Below, piece by piece: positions 33,146-41,058 of a DNA stretch of 53,623 nucleotides; position 1 is the stretch's first letter, and every line of letters starts with the position of its first letter. The position numbers were made by a program, and so were the translations under genes. A model generated the notes under the pieces. It made no database searches. It was not told the DNA's origin and saw only the letters and a program-made list of their open reading frames with translations. The DNA comes from DASUHT01 sp038230835 (GTDB taxonomy: Bacteria; Actinomycetota; Thermoleophilia; Gaiellales; JAICJC01), in contig JBBRMM010000021.1 of assembly GCA_038230835.1 (NCBI GenBank), forward strand, positions 1-53,623. Direction: 5' to 3'.

Positions 33146-34402
33146 CGCACCCAGCGCGGCACGAGCCACGGCGAGCTGGTCGCGCAATGCCTGCGGCGAC
33201 TGGCGGGCCGCGGCCGCCACCGCCGCGGTGGGCTCGGCGAACCGCTCGCCGGTGGCAACCCGCTCGGCCACCTGCCGGTGCGCGTCCCGGAACGCGACGC
33301 CGCCGCGCACCAGCGCCTCTGCGACGTCGGTGGCCACCGACTGCCCATCGTCTGCGGCGGCTGCCATCCTGTCGGCGCGAAAGCGCAGGCCGCGGACGCA
33401 CACCGCGACCGCCGCCAGCGCCCCGAGCGTGTCGTCGACCTGGTCGAACGCTGCCCGCTTGTCCTCCTGCAGGTCCCGGTTGTACGCAAGCGGCAGGCCC
33501 TTGAGTGTTGCCAGCAGGCCGGCCAGCCGTCCGATCGCCGTCCCGGCTCGACCCCGAGTCAGCTCCGCGGCATCGGGGTTCTTCTTCTGCGGCATCATCG
33601 ACGATCCGGTTGCGGCAGAGTCGTCGAGCTCGGCGAACCCGTACTCGGCCGACGTCCACAGCACCAGCTCCTCGGCGATCCGCGACAGGTGCACCATGCA
33701 CACCGCGCAGGCGTATACCAGTCCACTCACATAGTCGCGATCGGCGACGGCATCCAGCGGGTTTTCGAACCGCCGCGCGAAGCCGAGTTCGGCGGCCACC
33801 CAGTCGGGATCGAGCGGCAGGCTCGAGCCGGCCAGCGCACCGGCGCCGAGCGGGCAGACATCCGCAGCATCCCGCACCTGCACGAAGCGGCGTCGGTCAC
33901 GCGCCAGCGCCCAGGCGTGCGCCGCCAGGTGCTGGCCCAGCCACACCGGCTGGGCACGCTGACCGTGGGTGTAGCCCGGCATCACCGCCAGACCCTCGGT
34001 ATCGGCCCGATCGAGCACCGCTCCGCCCAGATCGGAGACCGCCTGCGCGATACGATCGCACGCGTCCTTGACCCACATCCGCATGGCGGTCTGCACCTGA
34101 TCGTTGCGGCTACGGCCGGCGTGCACCCTCGGCCCGAGCTCACCCAGCAGCCGTTCGATCGCCGAATGGACGTCCTCGTCCGCGGCGTCCGGCTCCAGCT
34201 CGACCGCCCCCAGAGCCGCGACGATCCGCTCCGCCGTCTCCGGCTCGATCAGCGCCTGGCGCTCCAGCATGCGCACGTGCACCGCGCTGGCCTGCAGGTC
34301 GTACGCGAGCAGTCGGCGGTCGACGGCCAGCGACGCGGTGAAGTCGTGGATGACTGGGTCGAGACCGCCCGCGAGGCGACCCGACCACAACGGTTCGGTC
34401 AC
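33143..34402 (-). CDS. argH: ArgH, argininosuccinate lyase
   Basis: The 419-residue enzyme of the fumarase/aspartase superfamily splits argininosuccinate to arginine and fumarate. Key motifs are LWSGRLAGGLDP, DEDVHSAIE, GRSRNDQVQTAMRMW, MPGYTHGQRAQPV and the signature loop GSSMMPQKKNPDAAELTRGRAG, with the catalytic serine in GSS. The GTG start overlaps the argG stop (GTGA), and it is the last gene of the arg operon. Its TAG stop is the end of fold-back element 2. Confidence 0.95.
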   Translation of the reverse strand: MTEPLWSGRLAGGLDPVIHDFTASLAVDRRLLAYDLQASAVHVRMLERQALIEPETAERIVAALGAVELEPDAADEDVHSAIERLLGELGPRVHAGRSRNDQVQTAMRMWVKDACDRIAQAVSDLGGAVLDRADTEGLAVMPGYTHGQRAQPVWLGQHLAAHAWALARDRRRFVQVRDAADVCPLGAGALAGSSLPLDPDWVAAELGFARRFENPLDAVADRDYVSGLVYACAVCMVHLSRIAEELVLWTSAEYGFAELDDSAATGSSMMPQKKNPDAAELTRGRAGTAIGRLAGLLATLKGLPLAYNRDLQEDKRAAFDQVDDTLGALAAVAVCVRGLRFRADRMAAAADDGQSVATDVAEALVRGGVAFRDAHRQVAERVATGERFAEPTAAVAAAARQSPQALRDQLAVARAALGA

Positions 34403-35624
34403 ACCTCGACCGTATCAGCCGGGACTACCTCGGGGGCCCACACACGGGCCCAGGTCTTGGTCGACAGTGACCACACGTGGATGAACCCCGCGGCGGCTCC
34501 ATGCTGGAAGCTGTCGCCCTGCTCGTAGGTGGCAAGCCCGTGGTCGTACAGCGATGCGGCGCCCGCCGGCCGACGACGCGGCACGACCCGCGGAAGAGCC
34601 GCACCCGGGCCTCGCCGGTGACCACTGCCGACACCTGGCCCATGAACGCCTCCAGCGCGAGCCTCAGCGGCGAGAACCACAGGCCGTTGTACACGAGCTC
34701 GGCATATCTCTGCGCGAGCCCGGCTTTGGTGTGAGCCAGATCCCGTTCGCACACCAGTTCCTCGACTCCAGCGTAGGCGGCCAGCAGCAGTGCCGCGGCG
34801 GGCACCTCGTACACTTCGCGGCTCTTGATCCCGACCAACCGGTTCTCGATCATGTCCACCCGGCCGACGCCGTGCGCGCCCGCCAGCGCACCGGCCCGCC
34901 CGATCAGCGAGACGAGATCGAGCGGCTCGCCGTCGATCGCCACCGGCAGTCCAGCCTCGAAGCGGACCGTCACCTCCTGCGGCGCGGGCAGCGCGCGCTC
35001 GGGCGCAGCGGTGAGCGCAAAGGCCGCCTCGGTCGGCGCCACCCACGGGTCCTCCAAAGGACCGGCCTCGATCGAGCGTCCCCAGAGGTTGTGGTCGATC
35101 GAGTACGCGGCGCCCGACTTGACCGGGACATCGATACCGAACTCCTCCGCGTAGGCGATCTCCTGCTCCCGGGTCATACCCCAGTCCCGCACCGGCGCGA
35201 GCACGGCCAGGTCCGGCGCCAGGGCAGCCACCGCGGTCTCGAACCGCACCTGGTCGTTGCCCTTGCCCGTGCATCCATGAGCGACCGCGTCGGCGCCGAA
35301 CTCGCGCGCGACCGAGACCATGTACTCGGCGATCAGCGGTCGCGAAAGCGCCGACACGAGCGGATACCGACCCTCGTAGAGCGCCCCCGCCCGCAGGATG
35401 GGCAGCACGAACTCCCGGGCGAAGCGCTGCCGCGCGTCGGCTACCACGACCTCCGACGCACCGGCCCGGGTGGCGCGGACGGTGACCTGCTCGCGGTCGA
35501 TGCCCTGGCCGACGTCGACCAGAAGCGCGATCACCTCGGCGCCGTACTCGTCGGCCAGCCAGCGCAGAGCGACGGAGGTGTCCAGGCCACCGGAGTATGC
35601 GAGAACAATGCGGTCGGTGCTCAT
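34399..35624 (-). CDS. argG: ArgG, argininosuccinate synthase (apparent 1-nt frameshift near C-terminus)
   Basis: The ATP-dependent enzyme joins citrulline and aspartate. It has the N-type ATP loop VLAYSGGLDTSVALRWL, GCTGKGNDQVRFE, YSIDHNLWGRS and EDPW. At about 34553-34556 the frame shifts after VVGRRAPH. The expected family ending SLYDHGLATYEQGDSF...GFIHVW continues in the neighbouring frame to a TGA that makes a GTGA overlap with argH. Adding one base gives a normal 408-residue protein. As written, the frame runs to about 34425 with a nonsense tail. ATG overlaps the argR stop (ATGA). Confidence 0.92.
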
Positions 35625-36076
35625 CGGTCGTGCTCCTTCAGTTTGAGGATCAGGTCGATCAGGTCGCGCCCGGTGTGCGGCTCCCGGGCCACCAGAGCGA
35701 GAGTGTCGTCGCCGGCGATGCTGCCGATGATCTCGGGCAGGTCGGCGTTGTCGAAGGCCAGTGCCACCGGGTGGGCGTTGGCGGGGCCGGTGCGGAGGAC
35801 GACGAGGTGTCCCGACGCCTCCATGGTGCGCACCAGTCCGAGCGCGATGGCGACCGCCGCCAGGGGGTCGGCGGGCTCCAGCCCGTCCTCGGGCAAGGCA
35901 TACACCAGCCGCCCCTGGCGGCGAACGCGCATCGCTCCCAACCGGTCGAGGTCCCGGGAGACGGTGGCCTGGGTGACCTCGTAGCCGCGCTGCGAGAGCA
36001 GGCGCTGCAGCTGCAGCTGCGTCGAGACCTCGTGGTCGTCAAGCAGTTGGGCGATCTGGGTCTGGCGATCGTTCAC
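35621..36076 (-). CDS. argR: ArgR, arginine repressor
   Basis: The 151-residue protein has a winged-helix N-terminus (RQTQIAQLLDDHEVSTQLQLQRLLSQRGYEVTQATVSRDLDRLGAMRV) with the SRDL signature. The hexamerisation/arginine-binding C-terminal domain includes HLVVLRTGPANAHPVALAFDNADLPEIIGSIAGDDTLALV, where GD-D-T binds arginine. The GTG start overlaps argB (GTGA). Placement inside the operon implies autoregulation through boxes upstream of argC. Confidence 0.95.
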   Translation of the reverse strand: MNDRQTQIAQLLDDHEVSTQLQLQRLLSQRGYEVTQATVSRDLDRLGAMRVRRQGRLVYALPEDGLEPADPLAAVAIALGLVRTMEASGHLVVLRTGPANAHPVALAFDNADLPEIIGSIAGDDTLALVAREPHTGRDLIDLILKLKEHDR

Positions 36077-36744
36077 GCCGTGACCACCGTCTCCGAGCCG
36101 ATCCAGACCCGCCACACCCCGCCCTCGAGAGCCGTCGCTCCGGCCGCCAGCTTGGGCAGCATGCCGCCCGACACCGCGCCGGTGCGTACCAGACCCGGGA
36201 CGTCCGCGGTGGCCAGCCGGCGGATCACGGCACCGGTCGTGTCGACCACCCCGGTGACGTCCGAGAGGAACGCCAGCTCGTCGGCGCCGACCGCGACCGC
36301 AACCGCAGCGGCGGCGTGGTCGGCGTTCACGTTGAGGCCGGAGAACGGGTTCACGACCGGGACGCAGCGCTCCGCCAGCAGCTCGCGGAGCGGTGCCGCG
36401 TCGACCCGGGACACGCGCCCGACGAGCCCCAGACTCGGAGAGCTAACGGGGGCGGCGGTCAGCGCACCGACTACGCCGACCGCCTCCACCCCCGCCTGCC
36501 GCAGGTCTGCGACAAGCCGCGCGTTCTCAGCTGCAAGCGCCTCCTCGACGATCTCGAGCACGGTCGCGTCGGTGACCCGCTGACCGTCCACGAACTGCGG
36601 CTCGATGCCACGCGCCCGGCAGCGCGCCGAGATCTGAGGGCCGCCGCCGTGAACAACCACGACGCCGATGCCACGTGCCACCATGCCGGCCACGTGACCG
36701 GCCGGACTGGCCGCCACGCCACCCACTTTGAACACCGAGATCAC
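36073..36744 (-). CDS. argB: ArgB, N-acetylglutamate kinase (short form)
   Basis: This amino-acid kinase family protein shows VFKVGG at the start, the glycine loop VVVVHGGGPQIS, GIEPQFVDGQRVTD, FSGLNVNADHAAAAVA and SGGMLPKLAAGATAL with the catalytic lysine. At 223 residues it is shorter than the usual ~290, lacking the N-terminal helix linked to arginine-sensitive hexamers, so it may not be feedback-inhibited in the usual way. The start is GTG overlapping the argJ stop (GTGA). Confidence 0.9.
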   Translation of the reverse strand: MISVFKVGGVAASPAGHVAGMVARGIGVVVVHGGGPQISARCRARGIEPQFVDGQRVTDATVLEIVEEALAAENARLVADLRQAGVEAVGVVGALTAAPVSSPSLGLVGRVSRVDAAPLRELLAERCVPVVNPFSGLNVNADHAAAAVAVAVGADELAFLSDVTGVVDTTGAVIRRLATADVPGLVRTGAVSGGMLPKLAAGATALEGGVWRVWIGSETVVTA

Positions 36745-37921
36745 GACGTCACCCCGGCGTTGAAGTGGACGTAGTCAGGGGACAGGTCCGACCCGATCAT
36801 GCGTGCCGAGCCGGTGCCCATGCCCAGGTCGACCTCGATCGCGACCTCCGGTCCGGCGCAGGCGGCGCGGGCGGCGGTCTCGACGCCCTCCACGCCGATG
36901 CCGGCGCGGGCAACGTCGACGCCGCCGACTGCGACGGTCAGCCGGCCGGGGTCGAGCTCGATCCCGCTGGCGCCGACCGCCGCCAGAATCCGGCCCCAAT
37001 TGGGATCGCCGCCGTGAAGCGCGCACTTGACCAGGACGCTCGCGGCGACCGCGCGTGCGGCCGTGGAGGCCTGTTGATCGGTGGCGGCTCCCGTGACGAC
37101 GTACGTGCACACCCGGGTCGCGCCCTCTCCGTCGCGGACGACCTGCTTGGCGAGATCGAGGGCCACCGCCGAGACGGCGTGCGTCAGCTCCCGCACCTGC
37201 TGCTCGGTCGTGATCTCCACACCGGACGCCCCGTTTGCCAGCAGGAACACACAGTCGTTGGTGGAGGTGCAGCCGTCGACCGAGATCGCGTTGAAGGACT
37301 CGCGCATCGCGTCGGCCAGGACACCGCGCAGCAGCGGCACCGGCACCGCGGCGTCGGTGGTGATCTGGGCCAGCGTGGTCGCCATGTCGGGGCGGATCAT
37401 CCCGGCCCCCTTCGCCATCCCCCCACCCGTACGGTGGCGCCGACGGCGGCGAGCTCCGCGCGGGCGGTCTTGGGATATGCGTCCGTGGTGCGGATGGCCT
37501 GGGCAGCGCGAGCTCCCAAGCCGGCCGAGAGCCGGTTCGCCGCGCGGCCGATACCCGAGGTCACCGATGCGATCGGAAGCGGCTTTCCGATCACCCCGGT
37601 CGACGCGACCAGGACGTGCTCGCGGGGCACCGCGAGGGCGGATGCGGCCGCGTCCACCATTGCCCACGCGTCGCTCAACCCACGTTCGCCGGTGCAGGCA
37701 TTGGCAAGCCCGGAGTTGGTCACCACAACCTGCGCGGTGCCACCGGCGATCTGGCGCCGGCTGACCGTGACCGGAGCGGCGACCACCGCGTTGCGGGTGA
37801 ACATGCCGGCTGCGGCGGCGGGCGTATCGGAGACCAGCAGGGCGAGGTCGTCCTTGCCGCTCCGCTTCATCCCACAGCACGCGGTGGCCGCCCGGTACCC
37901 GCGAGGGAAGCACACGCTCAC
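36741..37921 (-). CDS. argJ: ArgJ, ornithine/glutamate N-acetyltransferase (apparent frameshift in a G run)
   Basis: ArgJ recycles or makes N-acetylglutamate. The N-terminal half (GYRAATACCGMKRSGKDDLALLVSD, NAVVAAPV, VVTNSGLANACTG, VLVASTGVIGKPLP) and the C-terminal half (MAKGAGMIRPDMATTLAQITTDA, with the autocleavage Thr, SVDGCTSTNDCVFLLANG, GGDPNWGRILAAVG) lie in different frames. They meet at 37419-37424, a run of six G on the coding strand. Seven G would give VRVGGMAKG and a normal 393-residue protein. GTG 37921 overlaps the argC stop (GTGA), and the 3' end overlaps argB. Confidence 0.92.
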
Positions 37922-38832
37922 AGCGCGAGCTCCACGTCGGGCAGGCCGAGATGCTCGGGCAGTCCGAGCATCAGGTTCGCGTTCTGGATCGCCTGACCCG
38001 CGGCGCCCTTGACCAGGTTGTCGATGGCTGCGCAGACAACCAGCACCGCGCGCCGTTCGTCCACCCACACGCCGAGGTGGCAGAGGTTGGTGGTTCGCAG
38101 CGGCTGCGTTCGCGGCGCGTCGACCACGCGCACGAACGGCTCGCCGGCGTAGGCGTCGCGGTAGAGGTCGGTCGCCTCACGCTGTGACAGCCGGTGGGTC
38201 AGCCGCGCGTACGCGGTCACCAGAAGACCACGGGTGAAAGGCGCCAGGTGCGGGGTGAAGGTGACCGACAGATCCAGTCCCGACCTGCGGGACAGCTCGT
38301 GCTCGATCTCGGCCTGGTGCGGATGCCCGACCGGTGCGTAGGCCGCGATCCCCTCCCCGGCGCCACAGAAGGAACTGGCCTCGGACGGTGCCCGGCCGGC
38401 GCCGGACACACCCGACTTGCCGTCGACGACCAGGTGGCCGCCGACGACAGCCGCCTCCACGACCGGCGACAGCGCCAGCACGGCCGCAGTGGCATAGCAG
38501 CCCGGATTCGCCACGGCCCGGGAGCCCTCGATCTCAGATCGGTGCAGCTCGGGTAGCCCGTAGCACCACTCGCCCCGCAGGTCGCGCGATAGGTCGACGA
38601 CGAGCGTACCGCCGTCGGCGAGCTGGCGCGCGACCGGCCCCGACGCCCCGTGCGGCAGCGCCAGGAGCGCGACATCGCAGCCGACCAGCGAGGCAGCCTC
38701 GCGGCCGGTGGCGCGTACCGAGAGCCGCGGATGACCTGCCAGGAGGCGGCCGAGTTCCCGGCCGACATAGCCTGACGCGCCGGCGATGCCGGCGGTCAGG
38801 GTCGCTGACGGACGTTCGGTGACGGTGACCAT
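37918..38832 (-). CDS. argC: ArgC, N-acetyl-gamma-glutamyl-phosphate reductase
   Basis: The 304-residue NADP-dependent reductase has GIAGASGYVGRELGRLLAGHP at the N-terminus, LALPHGASGPVARQL, the catalytic cysteine in ANPGCYATAAVLAL, the SGVSGAGRAP loop and GHPHQAEIEHEL with catalytic His. It is the first gene of argCJBRGH. TAATAT, 8 nt before the ATG, gives leaderless expression under two candidate ArgR boxes. Confidence 0.95.
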   Translation of the reverse strand: MVTVTERPSATLTAGIAGASGYVGRELGRLLAGHPRLSVRATGREAASLVGCDVALLALPHGASGPVARQLADGGTLVVDLSRDLRGEWCYGLPELHRSEIEGSRAVANPGCYATAAVLALSPVVEAAVVGGHLVVDGKSGVSGAGRAPSEASSFCGAGEGIAAYAPVGHPHQAEIEHELSRRSGLDLSVTFTPHLAPFTRGLLVTAYARLTHRLSQREATDLYRDAYAGEPFVRVVDAPRTQPLRTTNLCHLGVWVDERRAVLVVCAAIDNLVKGAAGQAIQNANLMLGLPEHLGLPDVELAL

Positions 38833-38834
38833 GG

Positions 38835-38871
38835 CGCATGATATTACAGCACTACCGCATGATTATGCAAC
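38835..38871 (-). promoter_or_regulatory. Two candidate ArgR boxes and -10 box upstream of argC
   Basis: CGCATGATATTA (from 38835) and CGCATGATTATGCAA (from 38857) are similar A/T-rich boxes 22 bp apart, two helical turns, as for a hexameric ArgR. The -10 box TAATAT (38841-38846, minus strand) is inside the first, 8 nt before argC. Bound repressor would cover the promoter. Confidence 0.6.
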
Positions 38872-38920
38872 CACATGCGGCGTACGCGCGCAGGGCCTCG
38901 TTCTCCGCGGCGCCGGCGCG

Positions 38921-38973
38921 ACCCACCCCACCCCGGGGTCAGACCCCGTACGGACCGGGACACAGAACCGGCA
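38921..38973. repeat. CACCCC/GGGGTC-GACCCC repeat, copy C
   Basis: ACCCACCCCACCCC leads into GGGGTCAGACCCC, GTACGGACCGGGACACA and ACCGGCAC. It matches copies A and B 14 kb away, with a few substitutions after the palindrome. It lies upstream of the argC promoter region, between two minus-strand genes. Confidence 0.85.
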
Positions 38974-39029
38974 CAGAGTCGAGACGCGGGCGAGCAGGCC
39001 GGCGAGCGGCCGGCCGCCTTCAGAGCCGC

Positions 39030-39392
39030 TTAGCGCCGGGTCGGTTCGAGCAGCGGTCCGGCGGCGCGGCGAAACGCTGTCAGCGCCGCCGATACGTCCG
39101 ACGGCGATCCGGTCAGGTGATACACAGCCACGTCGATCACCAGCGCCGCGTCGTCATGATGCGCTCCCACCTCGGTCGCGGAGGCGAAGCCGAACACCCG
39201 GGCCCCCACGTCGAGCGCCTCGAGCGCTTCCCCGTAGGCACCCGGCGAGAGCTCACCGGCGGGGTCGGACGCGTCCAGTGCGGCGCACAACGACCCGGCG
39301 CAGGGAACCTGCGCGCGTGCCCGGCGAAGCACGGTGACGGCATCCGCGGTGTGAGGGGTGACCACGACCGACAGTTGCAAGACTTCGTTCAT
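39030..39392 (-). CDS. Conserved hypothetical protein, 120 residues
   Basis: I do not recognise this small soluble protein. It starts MNEVLQLSVVVTPHTADAVTVLRRARAQV, has three cysteines in or near VPCAGSLCAALDASDP, and continues with GARVFGFASATEVGAHHDDAALVIDVAVYHLTGSPSDVSAALTAFRR. The beta-alpha-beta alternation suggests a ferredoxin-like or ACT-like fold. The start is fixed by TACGCT, 6 nt before ATG 39392; a longer frame would cross the divergent leader. Confidence 0.6.
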   Translation of the reverse strand: MNEVLQLSVVVTPHTADAVTVLRRARAQVPCAGSLCAALDASDPAGELSPGAYGEALEALDVGARVFGFASATEVGAHHDDAALVIDVAVYHLTGSPSDVSAALTAFRRAAGPLLEPTRR

Positions 39393-39398
39393 GCCATA

Positions 39399-39404
39399 AG
39401 CGTA
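39399..39404 (-). promoter_or_regulatory. -10 box TACGCT, leaderless promoter
   Basis: TACGCT on the minus strand, 6 nt before ATG 39392. Confidence 0.45.
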
Positions 39405-39424
39405 CGGTTGCCGAGTGATATGCA

Positions 39425-39515
39425 CCAGACCTTGTGAACAGATCGCTAACGGTCTGGCCACGGAACCCACACGATCCCCGCGTAGGGTGAGCCGACCGCG
39501 TCGAGTGGCTGGAGG
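39425..39515 (+). ncRNA. Candidate c-di-AMP (ydaO/yuaA-like) riboswitch
   Basis: The leader of the NlpC/P60 gene shows, in order, TCGCTAAC, CCACGGAACCCAC and TAGGGTGAGCCGACC. The outer arms CCAGACC/GGTCTGG and CGGTC/GACCG can pair. These are the kind of conserved blocks I associate with the ydaO class, which often precedes peptidoglycan hydrolase genes in actinobacteria. The element looks short, so the call is tentative. Confidence 0.5.
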
Positions 39516-39520
39516 TCGGG

Positions 39521-40510
39521 ATGGCGTACGCACGGGATCTGGCATCGGTCGAACTGTGGGCGTACTCCGCCCAGCGCTCGCGGCGAAGGCGCGCGGAACG
39601 TGCACGGTGGCGGCGCATGCGCCGGATCGGCCTGCCGCTGGCGGTCCTGGTCGGTGCGTCGAGCACCGGGGTGACCATGCTCGCCGGCCCGGTGAAAGCG
39701 TCAGCGGCCACCCGCAGGAGCTCCCGCCACCACCGCCGAATTCTGCGACTGCACGCGACCGGCCCGGACGTCACCCGCATCCAGCGCCTGCTCGGAGTGC
39801 CTGTCGACGGCGTGTTCGGGCGCGCCACCCTGCACGCCGTCGAGCGATTCCAGCACGCTCATGGCCTCCTCGTCGACGGTCAGGTGGGGGTGAACACCTG
39901 GGCGGCGCTGATCGCGGAGGATCGAGGCGCGGCGGGAGAGACCGTGCTCCGGTTCGGATCGACCGGCGCCGCCGTGGCCACCGTCCAGCGCCGACTCGGT
40001 GTCGCCGCCGACGGCGACTTCGGTCCCATCACCAGAGCGGCCGTGGAGGCCTTCCAGCGAAACCACGGGCTGGTCGTCGACGGCCAGGTCGGTCCGCACA
40101 CCCGCGCCGCCCTCGAGCACGTCGGGCGCCGGCACCCGCCCGCCGTCGCCAAGCCCAGCCTTTGCTCGCGTGCGGTGCACACGGCGGAGCGATATCTCGG
40201 CGTGCGGTACGTGTGGGGTGGCGAGAGCCCAAGTGGGTTTGACTGCTCGGGCCTCGTGCAGTTCGTGTTCGGGCGGCTCGGTGTGCACATTCCGCGGACG
40301 TCCTTCGACCAGTACAACGCCGGGCGGCACATCTCACGGGGAGCCCTGCGGCCGGGCGACCTCGTGTTCTTCGACCAGCGCAGCCACGTCGGCATCTACG
40401 TCGGTGGTGGTCGGTTCATCCATGCCCCGCACACGGGAACCAGTGTCCAGTTAGGCACCCTGGCCGGGTGGTACTCGGACCATTACTCGGGAGCTACGCG
40501 GATCTCCTGA
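39521..40510 (+). CDS. Peptidoglycan endopeptidase: two PG-binding domains + NlpC/P60
   Basis: The 329-residue exported cell-wall enzyme has a basic N-terminus before a hydrophobic signal segment (IGLPLAVLVGASSTGVTMLAG). Two PG_binding_1 repeats follow: GPDVTRIQRLLGVPVDGVFGRAT...VERFQHAHGLLVDGQVG and AVATVQRRLGVAADGDFGPIT...VEAFQRNHGLVVDGQVG. The C-terminal NlpC/P60 domain has the catalytic Cys in GFDCSGLVQFVF, His in RSHVGIYVGGGRFIHAP and a third polar residue after it. It cuts stem peptides. GGAGGT lies 6 nt before the ATG. The 3' end overlaps the convergent DUF5317 gene by 28 bp. Confidence 0.93.
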   Translation: MAYARDLASVELWAYSAQRSRRRRAERARWRRMRRIGLPLAVLVGASSTGVTMLAGPVKASAATRRSSRHHRRILRLHATGPDVTRIQRLLGVPVDGVFGRATLHAVERFQHAHGLLVDGQVGVNTWAALIAEDRGAAGETVLRFGSTGAAVATVQRRLGVAADGDFGPITRAAVEAFQRNHGLVVDGQVGPHTRAALEHVGRRHPPAVAKPSLCSRAVHTAERYLGVRYVWGGESPSGFDCSGLVQFVFGRLGVHIPRTSFDQYNAGRHISRGALRPGDLVFFDQRSHVGIYVGGGRFIHAPHTGTSVQLGTLAGWYSDHYSGATRIS

Positions 40511-41058
40511 GCCACCGCCGAGCGACGCCGAAGCTGGGCGCCGGTGGCCACCCACAGCACCACCCCGGCGCCGAGCACTATCACCACGTCGCCTGCCGAG
40601 AAGACGCCCGCCAGCGGCACCCCGTGGGGCACCGCGAACCGGTCCACCAGCCATGGCAGCGACGGGTGGCTGAGCGCGACGCTGTTGTTGTGCACGCCGT
40701 GTACGACGAGGCCGGCCCTGCGCAGGGCGCCGGCCGTGGCCGGCATGTGCCCGCCGTTGGCGAGTATCGTGACCAGGTTGAAGGACATGCCCAGGCCGAG
40801 CAGCCAGGTGCCGGCGAGCCGAAAGTTGAGGAACGTCGCCGCCACCAGGCACCCGTACGACCCGAGCGACATCGCGGTTGCCACGCGATCGCCCGGCGCC
40901 CACGGCAGGAGCCCGGTCGGGAACGCGAGCAGTTGGAGGGCAAGCGCCGAGAAGAGCAGCCAGACCGCGCGCGGACGGAGATCGGCAAGCCGGCCGATCC
41001 GGCCGCCGAACACGAGCACGACGACGAGCGCCAGCGCGAAGCCGAGGAGCAGAACCAT
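40483..41058 (-). CDS. DUF5317-like membrane protein
   Basis: This hydrophobic protein of 191 residues has about five membrane helices: VLLLGFALALVVVLVFGG, AVWLLFSALALQLLAFPTGLLPW, YGCLVAATFLNFRLAGTWLLGLGMSFNLVTILANGGHMPA and VVIVLGAGVVLWVATG. The conserved NGGHMP and a short polar loop with AVPHGVPLAGVFSAGD resemble the DUF5317 family, whose function is unknown. Its ATG shares a base with the stop of the GGDEF-HD-GYP gene (TGATG), so it is made with that signalling protein. Confidence 0.75.
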   Translation of the reverse strand: MVLLLGFALALVVVLVFGGRIGRLADLRPRAVWLLFSALALQLLAFPTGLLPWAPGDRVATAMSLGSYGCLVAATFLNFRLAGTWLLGLGMSFNLVTILANGGHMPATAGALRRAGLVVHGVHNNSVALSHPSLPWLVDRFAVPHGVPLAGVFSAGDVVIVLGAGVVLWVATGAQLRRRSAVAQEIRVAPE

